From Limosilactobacillus antri DSM 16041 (GTDB taxonomy: Bacteria; Bacillota; Bacilli; Lactobacillales; Lactobacillaceae): a stretch of 64,000 nucleotides of DNA. This document shows positions 47,048 through 55,596 of the stretch, in pieces. The stretch spans positions 756,333-820,332 of the forward strand of contig NZ_GG700733.1 in NCBI RefSeq assembly GCF_000160835.1, written 5' to 3'. Made by a program: the position numbers and the translations under genes. The notes beneath the pieces are model-generated. The model was not told the origin of the DNA. It made no database searches and worked only from the letters and a program-made list of their open reading frames with translations. How positions within the stretch are numbered: position 1 is the stretch's first letter; every line of letters starts with the position of its first letter.

Positions 47048-49915
47048 TTGGCAAACGATAAGATTGTTATTCACGGGGCACGGGCCCACAATTTAAAAAA
47101 TATTGACGTCAAGATTCCCAAGAACAAGCTGGTAGTCATCACCGGTCTGTCCGGGTCTGGGAAGAGTTCACTGGCCTTTGATACCCTGTATGCCGAGGGC
47201 CAGCGGCGCTATGTCGAAAGCTTGTCCGCCTATGCCCGGCAATTCCTAGGCCAGATGGATAAGCCAGATGTTGATTCGATTGACGGTCTTTCACCGGCGA
47301 TTTCAATTGACCAGAAGACGACCTCCCACAACCCGCGGTCGACGGTCGGGACGGTAACGGAAATTAATGACTTCCTCCGCCTCCTCTGGGCGCGGGTCGG
47401 GACGCCAATTTGTCCCAACGACCACATTCCAATTAGCAGCCAGTCCCCCGACCAGATGGTCGAGCGGGTGCTGGAATTGCCAGAGCGGACCCGCTTACAG
47501 ATCCTCTCACCGGTTGTTCGGGCCAAGAAGGGGACCCAAAAGAAGGTCCTGGCAACGATTAAGCGGGAGGGCTTTGTCCGGGTCCAGGTCGACGGGGAAA
47601 CCTACGACCTCGACGAAGTTCCCGAGTTGAACAAGAACCAGGAGCACACGATCAACGTCGTCATTGACCGGATTATCATCAAGGATGGCGTCCGCTCCCG
47701 GCTCTTTGACTCCTTTGAGGCCGCCCTCCGCCTGAGCAACGGCTACGCAATTGCGGACGTGATTGGTGGCGAGCCGATTCCCTTTTCCGAAAAGTATGCC
47801 TGCCCAATCTGCGGCTTTACGGTCGGCGAGCTGGAGCCGCGGCTCTTCTCCTTTAACGCACCGATGGGGGCCTGCCCGGTTTGTGAAGGCCTGGGCTCCA
47901 AACTGGAGGTCGATGTTGACCTGGTGGTCCCGGATCGTAGCAAGACTCTGCGCGATGGGGCAATGGCGCCCTGGAACCCGATCTCGTCCCAGTACTACCC
48001 CCAACTGTTGGAGCAGTTCTGCCATTCAGTCGGCATCGACATGGATACTCCCTTTAACAAGCTGCCAAAGAAGCAGCAAAAACAGGTTCTCTATGGCAAC
48101 GGCGACCAGACCTTCCACTTCCACTACGAAAATGACTTCGGCGGGGTCCGGGACGTGGACGTACCGTTTGAAGGGGTGGTCAATAATGTTAAGCGGCGTT
48201 ACCGGGAAACCAATTCGGACTTTACCCGGGAGCAGATGCGCAAGTACATGACCGAGCTGCCCTGTCCGGCCTGCCACGGTTACCGGCTGAACGAGCGGGC
48301 GCTGGCCGTTAAAATCAACGGACAGAACATTGGCCAGGTATCCGACCTGTCGATCAGCGACGCGATTGACTTCTTTAAGCAGGTTCATTTATCGGAACAG
48401 AATGAACAGATTGCCCGCCCAATCCTCAAGGAAATTCTTGACCGGCTGACCTTCATGCAAAACGTTGGGGTCGAATACCTGACCCTCAGCCGGTCGGCCC
48501 GGACCCTCTCCGGGGGTGAGGCCCAGCGGATCCGGCTGGCAACCCAAATCGGTTCCAACCTCTCCGGGGTGATGTACGTTCTGGATGAGCCGTCGATTGG
48601 GCTCCACCAGCGGGATAATGACCGGCTGATCTCATCGCTCAAGGCAATGCGGGACCTCGGCAACACCCTGATCGTGGTCGAGCACGATGAGGATACCATG
48701 CGGGCCGCCGACTACATCATCGACATCGGTCCCGGTGCCGGCGAGAACGGTGGCCGGGTGATGGCGGCCGGTACCCCCAAGCAGGTAATGCGGTCGCGCA
48801 AGTCGCTGACCGGCCAGTACCTTTCTGGCAAGAAGTTTATCCCGGTGCCAGCAGAACGGCGGCCCGGCAACGGCAAGCACATCGTGATTAAGGGGGCCGC
48901 GGCCAACAACCTGAAGCAGATTGACGTCGATTTTCCCCTTGGCAAGCTGATCTGCGTGACCGGGGTTTCCGGTTCGGGGAAATCGACCCTGGTCAACCTG
49001 ATTTTGAAACGCATTTTGGCCCAGAAGCTCAACCATAATTCCGCTAAGCCGGGGAAGTACGCTTCCATCAGCGGGGTGAACAATATTGAAAAGGTCATCG
49101 ACATTGACCAGTCGCCGATCGGCCGGACGCCGCGGAGCAACCCGGCGACCTACACCGGGGTCTTCGATGACATTCGGGAACTCTTTGCCCAGACCAACCA
49201 GGCCAAGGTTCGCGGCTATACCAAGGGCCGCTTCAGCTTTAACGTCAAGGGCGGCCGTTGCGAGGCCTGCCACGGGGATGGGATTCTCAAGATTGAGATG
49301 AACTTCCTGCCGGACGTATATGTGCCCTGTGAGGTTTGTCACGGGACCCGCTACAATTCGGAAACTTTGGAAGTGGAATACAAGGGCAAGAACATTGCGG
49401 AAGTCCTGAACATGACGGTTTCAGAAGCCCTAGAATTCTTCAGTGCAATTCCGAAGATCCGCCGGAAGCTGCAAACAATCGAGGACGTTGGCCTCGGCTA
49501 CGTTCACCTGGGCCAGCCAGCGACGACCCTGTCTGGCGGGGAAGCCCAGCGGATGAAGCTGGCGGCCGAACTGCACCGCCAGTCTCACGGCAAGAGCTTC
49601 TATATCCTGGATGAGCCGACGACTGGCTTGCACATGGATGACATCAAACGGCTCCTCGGCGTCCTCCAGCGGCTGGTCGATGCTGGCAACACCGTCCTGG
49701 TGATTGAGCACGACCTCGACGTGGTCAAGTCGGCCGACTGGCTGATCGACCTGGGGCCCGAAGGCGGGGACGCCGGCGGCCAGGTGGTTGCCACGGGAAC
49801 GCCGGAAGCGGTTGCCCAGGTTAAGGAAAGCTATACCGGCCGTTACCTGAAAGAGATGCTGGAACGTGACCAGCAGTGGGCAGCGGCCCGGGCTGCCAAA
49901 AAGAAAAGCAAATAG
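47048..49915 (+). CDS. uvrA: Excinuclease ABC subunit A
   Basis: UvrA (955 residues) is the dimeric ABC-type damage sensor. It has two ATPase modules (GLSGSGKSS and GVSGSGKST), zinc fingers (CPICGF ... [14 protein letters not shown] ... CEVCHG) and LSGG signatures. The start is TTG at 47048, with GAGGAGGGG 8 nt upstream. It lies 15 bp after uvrB in one operon. Confidence 0.97.
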   Translation: MANDKIVIHGARAHNLKNIDVKIPKNKLVVITGLSGSGKSSLAFDTLYAEGQRRYVESLSAYARQFLGQMDKPDVDSIDGLSPAISIDQKTTSHNPRSTVGTVTEINDFLRLLWARVGTPICPNDHIPISSQSPDQMVERVLELPERTRLQILSPVVRAKKGTQKKVLATIKREGFVRVQVDGETYDLDEVPELNKNQEHTINVVIDRIIIKDGVRSRLFDSFEAALRLSNGYAIADVIGGEPIPFSEKYACPICGFTVGELEPRLFSFNAPMGACPVCEGLGSKLEVDVDLVVPDRSKTLRDGAMAPWNPISSQYYPQLLEQFCHSVGIDMDTPFNKLPKKQQKQVLYGNGDQTFHFHYENDFGGVRDVDVPFEGVVNNVKRRYRETNSDFTREQMRKYMTELPCPACHGYRLNERALAVKINGQNIGQVSDLSISDAIDFFKQVHLSEQNEQIARPILKEILDRLTFMQNVGVEYLTLSRSARTLSGGEAQRIRLATQIGSNLSGVMYVLDEPSIGLHQRDNDRLISSLKAMRDLGNTLIVVEHDEDTMRAADYIIDIGPGAGENGGRVMAAGTPKQVMRSRKSLTGQYLSGKKFIPVPAERRPGNGKHIVIKGAAANNLKQIDVDFPLGKLICVTGVSGSGKSTLVNLILKRILAQKLNHNSAKPGKYASISGVNNIEKVIDIDQSPIGRTPRSNPATYTGVFDDIRELFAQTNQAKVRGYTKGRFSFNVKGGRCEACHGDGILKIEMNFLPDVYVPCEVCHGTRYNSETLEVEYKGKNIAEVLNMTVSEALEFFSAIPKIRRKLQTIEDVGLGYVHLGQPATTLSGGEAQRMKLAAELHRQSHGKSFYILDEPTTGLHMDDIKRLLGVLQRLVDAGNTVLVIEHDLDVVKSADWLIDLGPEGGDAGGQVVATGTPEAVAQVKESYTGRYLKEMLERDQQWAAARAAKKKSK

Positions 49916-49918
49916 TGA

Positions 49919-49957
49919 TAAAACAGTGAACTCAGTTTAAGCTGGGGCACTGTTTTT
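49919..49957 (+). terminator. Terminator of uvrBA
   Basis: AAACAGTG / CACTGTTT outer stem with an inner CTCAG/CTGGG stem and a TTTTT tail. Confidence 0.88.
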
Positions 49958-49989
49958 CTTTTGCATCTTTTAAAATAATATATTTACAT

Positions 49990-50016
49990 TTAATATTATA
50001 CAATATATAATATTAA
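49990..50016 (+). promoter_or_regulatory. 27-bp palindrome in the padR promoter (candidate operator)
   Basis: TTAATATTATA (49990-50000) and TATAATATTAA (50006-50016) are perfect 11-bp inverted arms around a 5-bp spacer. The palindrome overlaps possible -10 sequences and ends 22 bp before the padR start. Self-repression by the PadR-family product is inferred. Confidence 0.7.
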
Positions 50017-50038
50017 TGAATTAAGAGAGGTGAATGGA

Positions 50039-50359
50039 ATGAAGATACAAATCACGGCAGAACTTCTCGACGGCCTGGTCTTGGCAATCCTCAAGCAGGA
50101 CGACTACTATGGTTACGCCTTAACTCAGCGGGTCCAGTCCGTTATTGACATTTCGGAATCGACGATGTATCCGGTCCTACGCCGGCTGAAGAAAAACGGT
50201 GATCTGACGACCTACGATCAGCCTTTTCAGGGGCGCAACCGCCGTTATTATCAGTTGACTGCGGCTGGTGAGCAGCGCCTGCAAGAAATTCTTCGCCTAT
50301 GGGAGCAGTATAAAGATAACTTAGACCAAATTTTCTATCAGCGGGGTGAACAGCAATGA
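50039..50359 (+). CDS. PadR-family transcriptional regulator
   Basis: A 106-residue winged-helix PadR protein (KIQITAELLDGLVLAILKQD, GYALTQRVQS, STMYPVLRRLKKNGDL) with a short dimerisation helix. PadR subfamily 2 members usually control adjacent membrane or transporter genes. The ATG at 50039 has AGAGAGG 8 nt upstream. It overlaps the next gene by 4 bp and is preceded by a palindromic operator candidate. The module PadR-DUF1700-DUF4097 recurs in Firmicutes. Confidence 0.92.
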   Translation: MKIQITAELLDGLVLAILKQDDYYGYALTQRVQSVIDISESTMYPVLRRLKKNGDLTTYDQPFQGRNRRYYQLTAAGEQRLQEILRLWEQYKDNLDQIFYQRGEQQ

Positions 50360-50967
50360 ACGCACGAGAAAAATATATTCAAGAATTGGGCAGGTACTTA
50401 AATACCCTGCCAGCAGCGGAGCGGGCGGACGCCATTGACTTTTATGATGAGTATATCGCGGATGCCCAGTACGATACCTGGGAGCAGATTACGGCGGAAT
50501 TAGGAACACCGCGGCAGCTCAGCCACCAGATTCTGGCGGACTATTCGATTAAGGCCAACGAGCAGGACCGCGGTGCGGGAAAGGTTGCTTCAACCAAGTC
50601 CAGCTGGCGGGTCTTCTGGCTGGTCCTGATTGCAATCGTGACCTCGCCGATCACCCTGGTCTTAAGTATCGTGGCTTTGGGAATTTTGATTGCGGCCTTA
50701 GGGGCTGTCATCGGCATTATCCTTGGCCTGCTCGGCATTATCGTGGGCCTGCTGGTGACAGCGGGAGCCATGCTCTACCTGGGCGTGGGCCTGATTGCGG
50801 CGGCACCAATGACCGGGATTTTCTACCTGGGCCTCGGCCTAGTGGTGCTCGGCGGCTTCTTGATCTTTATTCCCGTCGGCTACTGGATTATCCGCCTGTT
50901 GGCACAAGGGATTGCCAACCTTTCTAAGTTTCTCTACCAAAAACTCCAGCAGAGGAGGACGAAGTAA
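50356..50967 (+). CDS. DUF1700 family membrane protein
   Basis: A 203-residue protein. The N-terminal helical domain (about 1-75) has the YIQELGRYLNTLP and DFYDEYIADA motifs typical of the DUF1700 family, followed by about three to four hydrophobic segments (about 82-185) and a basic C-terminus. Its role is unknown. The position between PadR and DUF4097 genes suggests that it conveys an envelope signal. Confidence 0.88.
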   Translation: MNAREKYIQELGRYLNTLPAAERADAIDFYDEYIADAQYDTWEQITAELGTPRQLSHQILADYSIKANEQDRGAGKVASTKSSWRVFWLVLIAIVTSPITLVLSIVALGILIAALGAVIGIILGLLGIIVGLLVTAGAMLYLGVGLIAAAPMTGIFYLGLGLVVLGGFLIFIPVGYWIIRLLAQGIANLSKFLYQKLQQRRTK

Positions 50968-50969
50968 CC

Positions 50970-51737
50970 ATGAAGAAGTTATTTAAATTTAGCGTAGGCA
51001 TCCTAATTGTGGGCCTGATCTTGACGGCAGTTGGCTTTTGGGGTCACGGTGCGCGCAACGTTTCCTTTGACGGCTTGAAGCCGGTAATTACTAAGAAGGT
51101 CAACGAAAACTTGCTGACTAACCAGCACTTTGACCGCCTGGACCTGAATGTCGATTCAGCTAACGTCACAATTAAGTCCGGCCGGAAGTTTAAGGTAAGC
51201 TACCGGGGAGTTAGCATGACGCAGCCCAAGGCACTCATCACTGACCAGCTGCTGACAGTTAAGCAAACGCGCACTGTTGCTGGAGTATTTTGGGACAACA
51301 GTGCGACCGTGGACGACATTACGATTACCGTCCCTAAGGGAACCAAGCTCGCTGGAACGATCAAGGCGACCAGCGGTGACGTCACGGTGGACGGGGTTGA
51401 CTTATCCGGGGTTACGATTGACGCCCGGGATGGGGACGTCGACCTGCGGAACCTGACGGTCGAAGGCGGCAAAGCGCAGCTGGAGTCGGGTGATTTCACC
51501 AGCCGGAACGTTACCTTCCGGGGCAACTACTTCGTAAAAAACAGTGACGGTGACAATGAAGCAGTTGACGCGCACGTTGACGGTTACTTCTTGAAGAGCG
51601 CGACCGGCGACAATGAAGTTAACGGCGCCGACCACGATAGCGGCGAACAGCAGGCCAATGCCAACGCGGCTAACTGCCTCCACCTGACGAGCGAAGACGG
51701 CGATAACACCATTAAGAACTTACAAGCAGTTGAATAA
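50970..51737 (+). CDS. DUF4097 beta-strand repeat protein, membrane-anchored
   Basis: A 255-residue protein with an N-terminal transmembrane anchor (about 5-24) and an extracytoplasmic beta-rich domain of DUF4097/LiaG type, with repeated D-x-T/D-N-T-I style strands (SANVTIKSGRK, TSGDVTVDGVD, SEDGDNTIKNL). It lies 2 bp after the DUF1700 gene. Related YvlB/LiaG proteins belong to envelope-stress regulons. A terminator follows. Confidence 0.87.
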   Translation: MKKLFKFSVGILIVGLILTAVGFWGHGARNVSFDGLKPVITKKVNENLLTNQHFDRLDLNVDSANVTIKSGRKFKVSYRGVSMTQPKALITDQLLTVKQTRTVAGVFWDNSATVDDITITVPKGTKLAGTIKATSGDVTVDGVDLSGVTIDARDGDVDLRNLTVEGGKAQLESGDFTSRNVTFRGNYFVKNSDGDNEAVDAHVDGYFLKSATGDNEVNGADHDSGEQQANANAANCLHLTSEDGDNTIKNLQAVE

Positions 51738-51744
51738 TTCAGTC

Positions 51745-51780
51745 GGCGGTTGCCGGGGAAAGTCCCGGGACCGCCCTTTT
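51745..51780 (+). terminator. Terminator of the padR operon
   Basis: GGCGGT / ACCGCC with CCGGG / CCCGG inner stem, followed by CTTTT. Confidence 0.85.
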
Positions 51781-51821
51781 AAGATCATGGTAAGATGGGA
51801 ACAGCAAGGAGGCGGTTAGTG

Positions 51822-52346
51822 ATGATTTTACTGAGTTCATGTTTAGCGGGGTTCAACGTGCGGTACGATGGCGGTAATGCCCGCCAGCCACTAGCGGTGA
51901 AGCTCTTAGCGCTGGGGGCGGCCATCACGGTCTGCCCGGAAATTATGGCGGGCTTTGCTACCCCGCGCGAGCCGGCGGAGATCCAGGGCGGAACGGGGGC
52001 GGATGTTCTGACGGGAAGGGCCCGGGTGGTGACCAGGTCCGGACGGGACGTCACGGCAGCTTACTTGGCAGCGGCCCAGCGGGTTCTAGCGATTGCCCAG
52101 AAGCAGCGGGTGACGGTTGCCTACCTGAAGCAAAAAAGCCCGGCCTGTGGGACCCGGGAGGTGTACGACGGCAGTTTTACCGGCCAGCGGATTGCCGGTT
52201 CGGGGGTGACGGCGGCCCTGTTGCGCCAGCATGGCATTCAGGTCTTTGGGGACGAGGCGCTGACGCCCGCTCACGTTGCCCGCTTCCTGCCGGAGACGAC
52301 GGTCAGGCTATTGGCTAAGCAAAACTTAGCCGCTGGATTGCAATAA
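51822..52346 (+). CDS. DUF523 family protein
   Basis: A 174-residue DUF523 protein (MILLSSCLAGFNVRYDGGN, VCPEIMAGFATPREPAEI, LKQKSPACG) with conserved cysteines, possibly a metal or thiol-related function; the role is unknown. The start at 51822 is 11 nt from AAGGAGG, and a GTG 3 bases earlier is equally possible. It is a separate unit before rapZ. Confidence 0.85.
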   Translation: MILLSSCLAGFNVRYDGGNARQPLAVKLLALGAAITVCPEIMAGFATPREPAEIQGGTGADVLTGRARVVTRSGRDVTAAYLAAAQRVLAIAQKQRVTVAYLKQKSPACGTREVYDGSFTGQRIAGSGVTAALLRQHGIQVFGDEALTPAHVARFLPETTVRLLAKQNLAAGLQ

Positions 52347-52367
52347 AAGACACGCCCGGCATAGTTG

Positions 52368-52376
52368 TGGTACAAT
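52368..52376 (+). promoter_or_regulatory. Extended -10 promoter of rapZ operon
   Basis: TG-G-TACAAT at 52368-52376, 34 bp before rapZ. Confidence 0.55.
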
Positions 52377-52409
52377 ACAAAGGAAGTTGTCTGAGAAGGA
52401 GAAGTAGCG

Positions 52410-53279
52410 ATGACGGAAAAAATTAAAGTGGTAATTATCACTGGGATGAGCGGGGCCGGAAAGACCCTGGCAGTCCATAGCTTTGAGGATCTCGGCTATT
52501 TTGTAATCGATAATATGCTGCCCAACCTGGCGGAGAAGTTCGTCGATGTAATCGAGGAGTCCGGCGAATTTAAGAAGGTCGCGATGGTCATGGATTTACG
52601 GTCACGCGGCTTTTATGACCAGGTCCTGCCGACACTGCACAAGCTGAAGGGGCGCGCCGACCTCGACGTCAAACTGCTCTTCTTGGACGCCAATAACGTC
52701 AAACTGGTGTCCCGCTATAAGGAAACCCGTCGGCTCCACCCGTTGGCACGCCAGGGCCGGATCATGGACGGGGTTGAGATGGAGCGGCAGCTGCTGAGTG
52801 AGCTGAAGAGTCGGGCGGACGTGATTATTGATACCACCGACCTGACCCCGCGGAACCTCAAGCTGCGGATTGACAAGCTCTTTAGCAATGGGGAAGAGAA
52901 CAACTTCTTCGTTGAAGTGATGTCGTTTGGCTTTAAGTACGGTCTGCCTCTGGATGCCGACATCGTGATGGACGTTCGTTTTCTGCCGAACCCCTTTTAC
53001 CTGCCGGAGCTGAAGCACCTGACCGGCAATGACGCGGCGGTTCAGAAATACGTGATGAGCAGTCCGGCGGCCCAGCAGTTTTACGCCCACCTGCGGTCCC
53101 TGCTGGAGAACGCCCTGCCTGGCTACATCAAGGAGGGCAAGAGCAGTCTGACGGTGGCGATTGGCTGTACTGGCGGCCAGCACCGGTCGGTAACGATTGC
53201 CAATCAGCTAGCCGCGGATCTCAAGGATGACAAGTATAAGGTCAACCTTTACCACCGCGACGTTAGCAAGGCACAGTAG
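52410..53279 (+). CDS. rapZ: RapZ-family nucleotide-binding protein (YvcJ)
   Basis: A 289-residue P-loop protein: Walker A TGMSGAGKT (11-19), a second motif DTTDLTPRNLK, and the C-terminal CTGGQHRSV domain. Escherichia coli RapZ is an RNase E adaptor for GlmZ. In Firmicutes (YvcJ) it hydrolyses nucleotides and influences competence. It is the first gene of the conserved rapZ-yvcK-whiA operon. AAGGAG precedes the ATG. Confidence 0.95.
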   Translation: MTEKIKVVIITGMSGAGKTLAVHSFEDLGYFVIDNMLPNLAEKFVDVIEESGEFKKVAMVMDLRSRGFYDQVLPTLHKLKGRADLDVKLLFLDANNVKLVSRYKETRRLHPLARQGRIMDGVEMERQLLSELKSRADVIIDTTDLTPRNLKLRIDKLFSNGEENNFFVEVMSFGFKYGLPLDADIVMDVRFLPNPFYLPELKHLTGNDAAVQKYVMSSPAAQQFYAHLRSLLENALPGYIKEGKSSLTVAIGCTGGQHRSVTIANQLAADLKDDKYKVNLYHRDVSKAQ

Positions 53280-53296
53280 GAAGGAAGTGATAACGG

Positions 53297-54283
53297 ATGA
53301 TCCATAAACCGAAAATCGTCGTGATCGGTGGCGGCACCGGCCTGCCAGTTGTCCTGCGCGGGTTGCGTGACCAGGATGCCGACGTCACGGCAGTCGTTAC
53401 GGTTGCTGATGATGGCGGTTCTTCAGGAATCCTGCGCAATTACATCAACGTGGTGCCGCCGGGCGATATTAGAAACGTGCTGGTTGCCCTGTCAGAGATG
53501 TCACCATTGGAGTTAGACGTCTTCCAGTACCGGTTCAAGAGCTCGGACCAATTCTTTGCCGGCCACGCCATCGGCAACCTGATTATTTCGGCCCTCTCCG
53601 AAATGCGGGGGGGGATTTTCCCAGCGGTCCAGGAACTCTCCCAGATGATGAAGATTCGCGGCCACGTTTACCCGGTCGCCAACGAACCCCTGACCCTTAA
53701 CGCGGAGTTTACAGATGGGACGAAGCTCAGCGGGGAAGCGGAAATTACGGCGGCCCACCGGCAGATTAAACGGGTCTGGGTAACGACGGCTGATGGTGCG
53801 GATGGCGACCAGATCCAGCCGGTCCCGGAAGTACTGGCGGCAATTCGGGCTGCCGACCAGATTGTGATTGGCCCTGGGAGCCTCTTCACCAGCATCCTGC
53901 CGAACCTGACGATCAGGGCGGTCCGGGACGCGATCTGCGAAAGCCGGGCGGAGGTCGTGTACATCTGCAATATCATGACCCAGAAGGGCGAGACCGACCA
54001 CTTTACGGATGCCGACCACGTCCGGGTGCTAAACGACCACCTGGGGCAAAACTTTATCGACACGGTCCTGGTCAATATCCAGCCGGTACCAAAAAACTAC
54101 CTGGACTTTAAGCAGTGGAATGAGATTTCCCAGCCGGTCGGGCATGATTTTCAGGGCTTGCGGGACCTGGGCTGCCGGGTGATCAGTGCCAACTTCCTGC
54201 GGCTCAAAGATAACGGGGCCTTCCATGACCGTGACCGGGTAGTCGCCGAGCTGATGAACCGCCTCCACCAGGTCCATGAATAG
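53297..54283 (+). CDS. yvcK: YvcK/CofD-like gluconeogenesis factor
   Basis: A 328-residue CofD-fold protein with [25 protein letters not shown] and [15 protein letters not shown]. In Bacillus it binds UDP-sugars and is required for growth on gluconeogenic substrates and for cell shape. It is the middle gene of rapZ-yvcK-whiA, 17 bp after rapZ. A run of gluconeogenesis-type genes (ppsA onward) lies just downstream of this operon. Confidence 0.95.
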   Translation: MIHKPKIVVIGGGTGLPVVLRGLRDQDADVTAVVTVADDGGSSGILRNYINVVPPGDIRNVLVALSEMSPLELDVFQYRFKSSDQFFAGHAIGNLIISALSEMRGGIFPAVQELSQMMKIRGHVYPVANEPLTLNAEFTDGTKLSGEAEITAAHRQIKRVWVTTADGADGDQIQPVPEVLAAIRAADQIVIGPGSLFTSILPNLTIRAVRDAICESRAEVVYICNIMTQKGETDHFTDADHVRVLNDHLGQNFIDTVLVNIQPVPKNYLDFKQWNEISQPVGHDFQGLRDLGCRVISANFLRLKDNGAFHDRDRVVAELMNRLHQVHE

Positions 54284-54295
54284 AGGAGGAGTGCA

Positions 54296-55249
54296 ATGTC
54301 CTACGCAAGTGAAGTCAAAAAGGAATTAACGGCAATTAAGGTTCACCAGCAGAACGCCCAGGCCGAGCTGATGGCCCTGATTCGGATGAACGGCAGCATT
54401 GCGATTGCCAACCGGCAGTTAATCCTCAATATCCAAACTGAAAATCCGGCGATTGCCCGCCGGATTTATTCGCTCCTGAAGGAATTTTACGATGTCGAAA
54501 GCGAAATCGTGGTGCGGCGGAAGATGAAGCTGAAGAAGAATAACCAGTACATCGTCCGCCTGCGTTATTCCGCCCGGCGGGTGCTCGACGACCTGGGAAT
54601 CCTGCAGAATTTCCAGATCAAGGAGCAGGTGCCACTGGCCCTGCTCAAGGATGAGTGGATGGTTCGTTCCTACCTGCGGGGGGCCTTTTTAGCGGGGGGC
54701 TCAGTTAATAACCCCGAAACCTCCAGCTACCACTTGGAAATTTATTCCCTATATGAGGAACACAATGAAATGATTGCCCGGATGATGAACCAGTTTGGCC
54801 TCAATGCGCAAACGACGGCCCGGCGCAGCGGCTACATTGTCTACCTCAAGGAAGCAGAAAAGATTGCTAACTTTATGTCACTGATTGGGGCAACCAACTC
54901 GATGCTCCAGTTTGAGAATGTCCGAATTGTCCGCGATATGCGCAACTCGGTCAACCGGCTGGTAAACTGCGAGAACGCCAACATGAACAAGATTGCGAAC
55001 GCGTCGACCCGACAGATTGAAAACATCAAGCTGATTGAGGACACCGTGGGTCTAGTCAGCCTCCCGGACAAGCTCCGGGACATTGCCCAGACGCGGCTGA
55101 ACCACCAGGAGGTCAGCCTCAAGGAACTTGGCCAGCTTGTGCCCGGGGGACCGATTTCCAAGTCGGGGGTCAACCACCGCCTGCGGAAACTAAACGCCTA
55201 CGCCGACGAATTGCGCATGAACCGGTTTGGCGGGCTGGGGCAGGAATAA
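54296..55249 (+). CDS. whiA: WhiA homing-endonuclease-fold DNA-binding protein
   Basis: WhiA (317 residues) combines a LAGLIDADG-like N-terminal domain (motif [14 protein letters not shown]) with a C-terminal helix-turn-helix ([24 protein letters not shown]). In Actinobacteria it controls sporulation; in Firmicutes it affects cell division and chromosome segregation. GAGGAGG precedes the ATG. It is the last gene of the operon. Confidence 0.96.
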   Translation: MSYASEVKKELTAIKVHQQNAQAELMALIRMNGSIAIANRQLILNIQTENPAIARRIYSLLKEFYDVESEIVVRRKMKLKKNNQYIVRLRYSARRVLDDLGILQNFQIKEQVPLALLKDEWMVRSYLRGAFLAGGSVNNPETSSYHLEIYSLYEEHNEMIARMMNQFGLNAQTTARRSGYIVYLKEAEKIANFMSLIGATNSMLQFENVRIVRDMRNSVNRLVNCENANMNKIANASTRQIENIKLIEDTVGLVSLPDKLRDIAQTRLNHQEVSLKELGQLVPGGPISKSGVNHRLRKLNAYADELRMNRFGGLGQE

Positions 55250-55277
55250 GGACCCCGCTGTTGCTAACCAGAATCAG

Positions 55278-55333
55278 AAAAATCACCATTGGTAATTGAC
55301 GAGTAAAGTCGCTTACCAATGGTGATTTTTTTA
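55278..55333 (+). terminator. Strong terminator after whiA
   Basis: Perfect 18-bp stem: arm 55278-55295 (core ATCACCATTGGTAA) with 55313-55330, T-rich end (TTTTTTT). The loop has an internal GAC/GTC. Confidence 0.95.
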
Positions 55334-55596
55334 TTTTAAAAATTAGACCAATCTACCGTAAACCCTTTTAAATCAAAGAAAATTTATATATACCAATTTA
55401 AATTTTTGGAAAAAGCTCCAAATTACAAAGTTAACAAGCCCACGGCAAACCGTACATTAATAAAAAATATCAATTATTTAATATAGTGTTGCCGCGGATG
55501 CAACCAGTTGCTCAAAATTACATCCCCAAAAAGTGGTTGACAGCTTTGCCCAGACCGATTAGGAAAAAGATACATTCAGAAAAAGGAGATGCCGTG
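55334..55596 (+). promoter_or_regulatory. AT-rich ppsA upstream region
   Basis: A 263-bp spacer, strikingly AT-rich compared with its surroundings. It contains inverted repeats TTTGGA-AAAAGC-TCCAAA (55405-55422) and ACGG-CAAA-CCGT (about 55440-55451), a TAGACCAAT half-site (about 55344), a possible -10 TATAGT near 55480, and TTGACA at 55537-55542 with TAGGAA 17 bp further. No gene is seen. Regulated transcription of ppsA is likely. Confidence 0.5.

Noticed and set aside
48632..49342. 236-codon minus-strand frame inside uvrA
   Set aside because: Antisense to conserved UvrA motifs, with no promoter or binding site.
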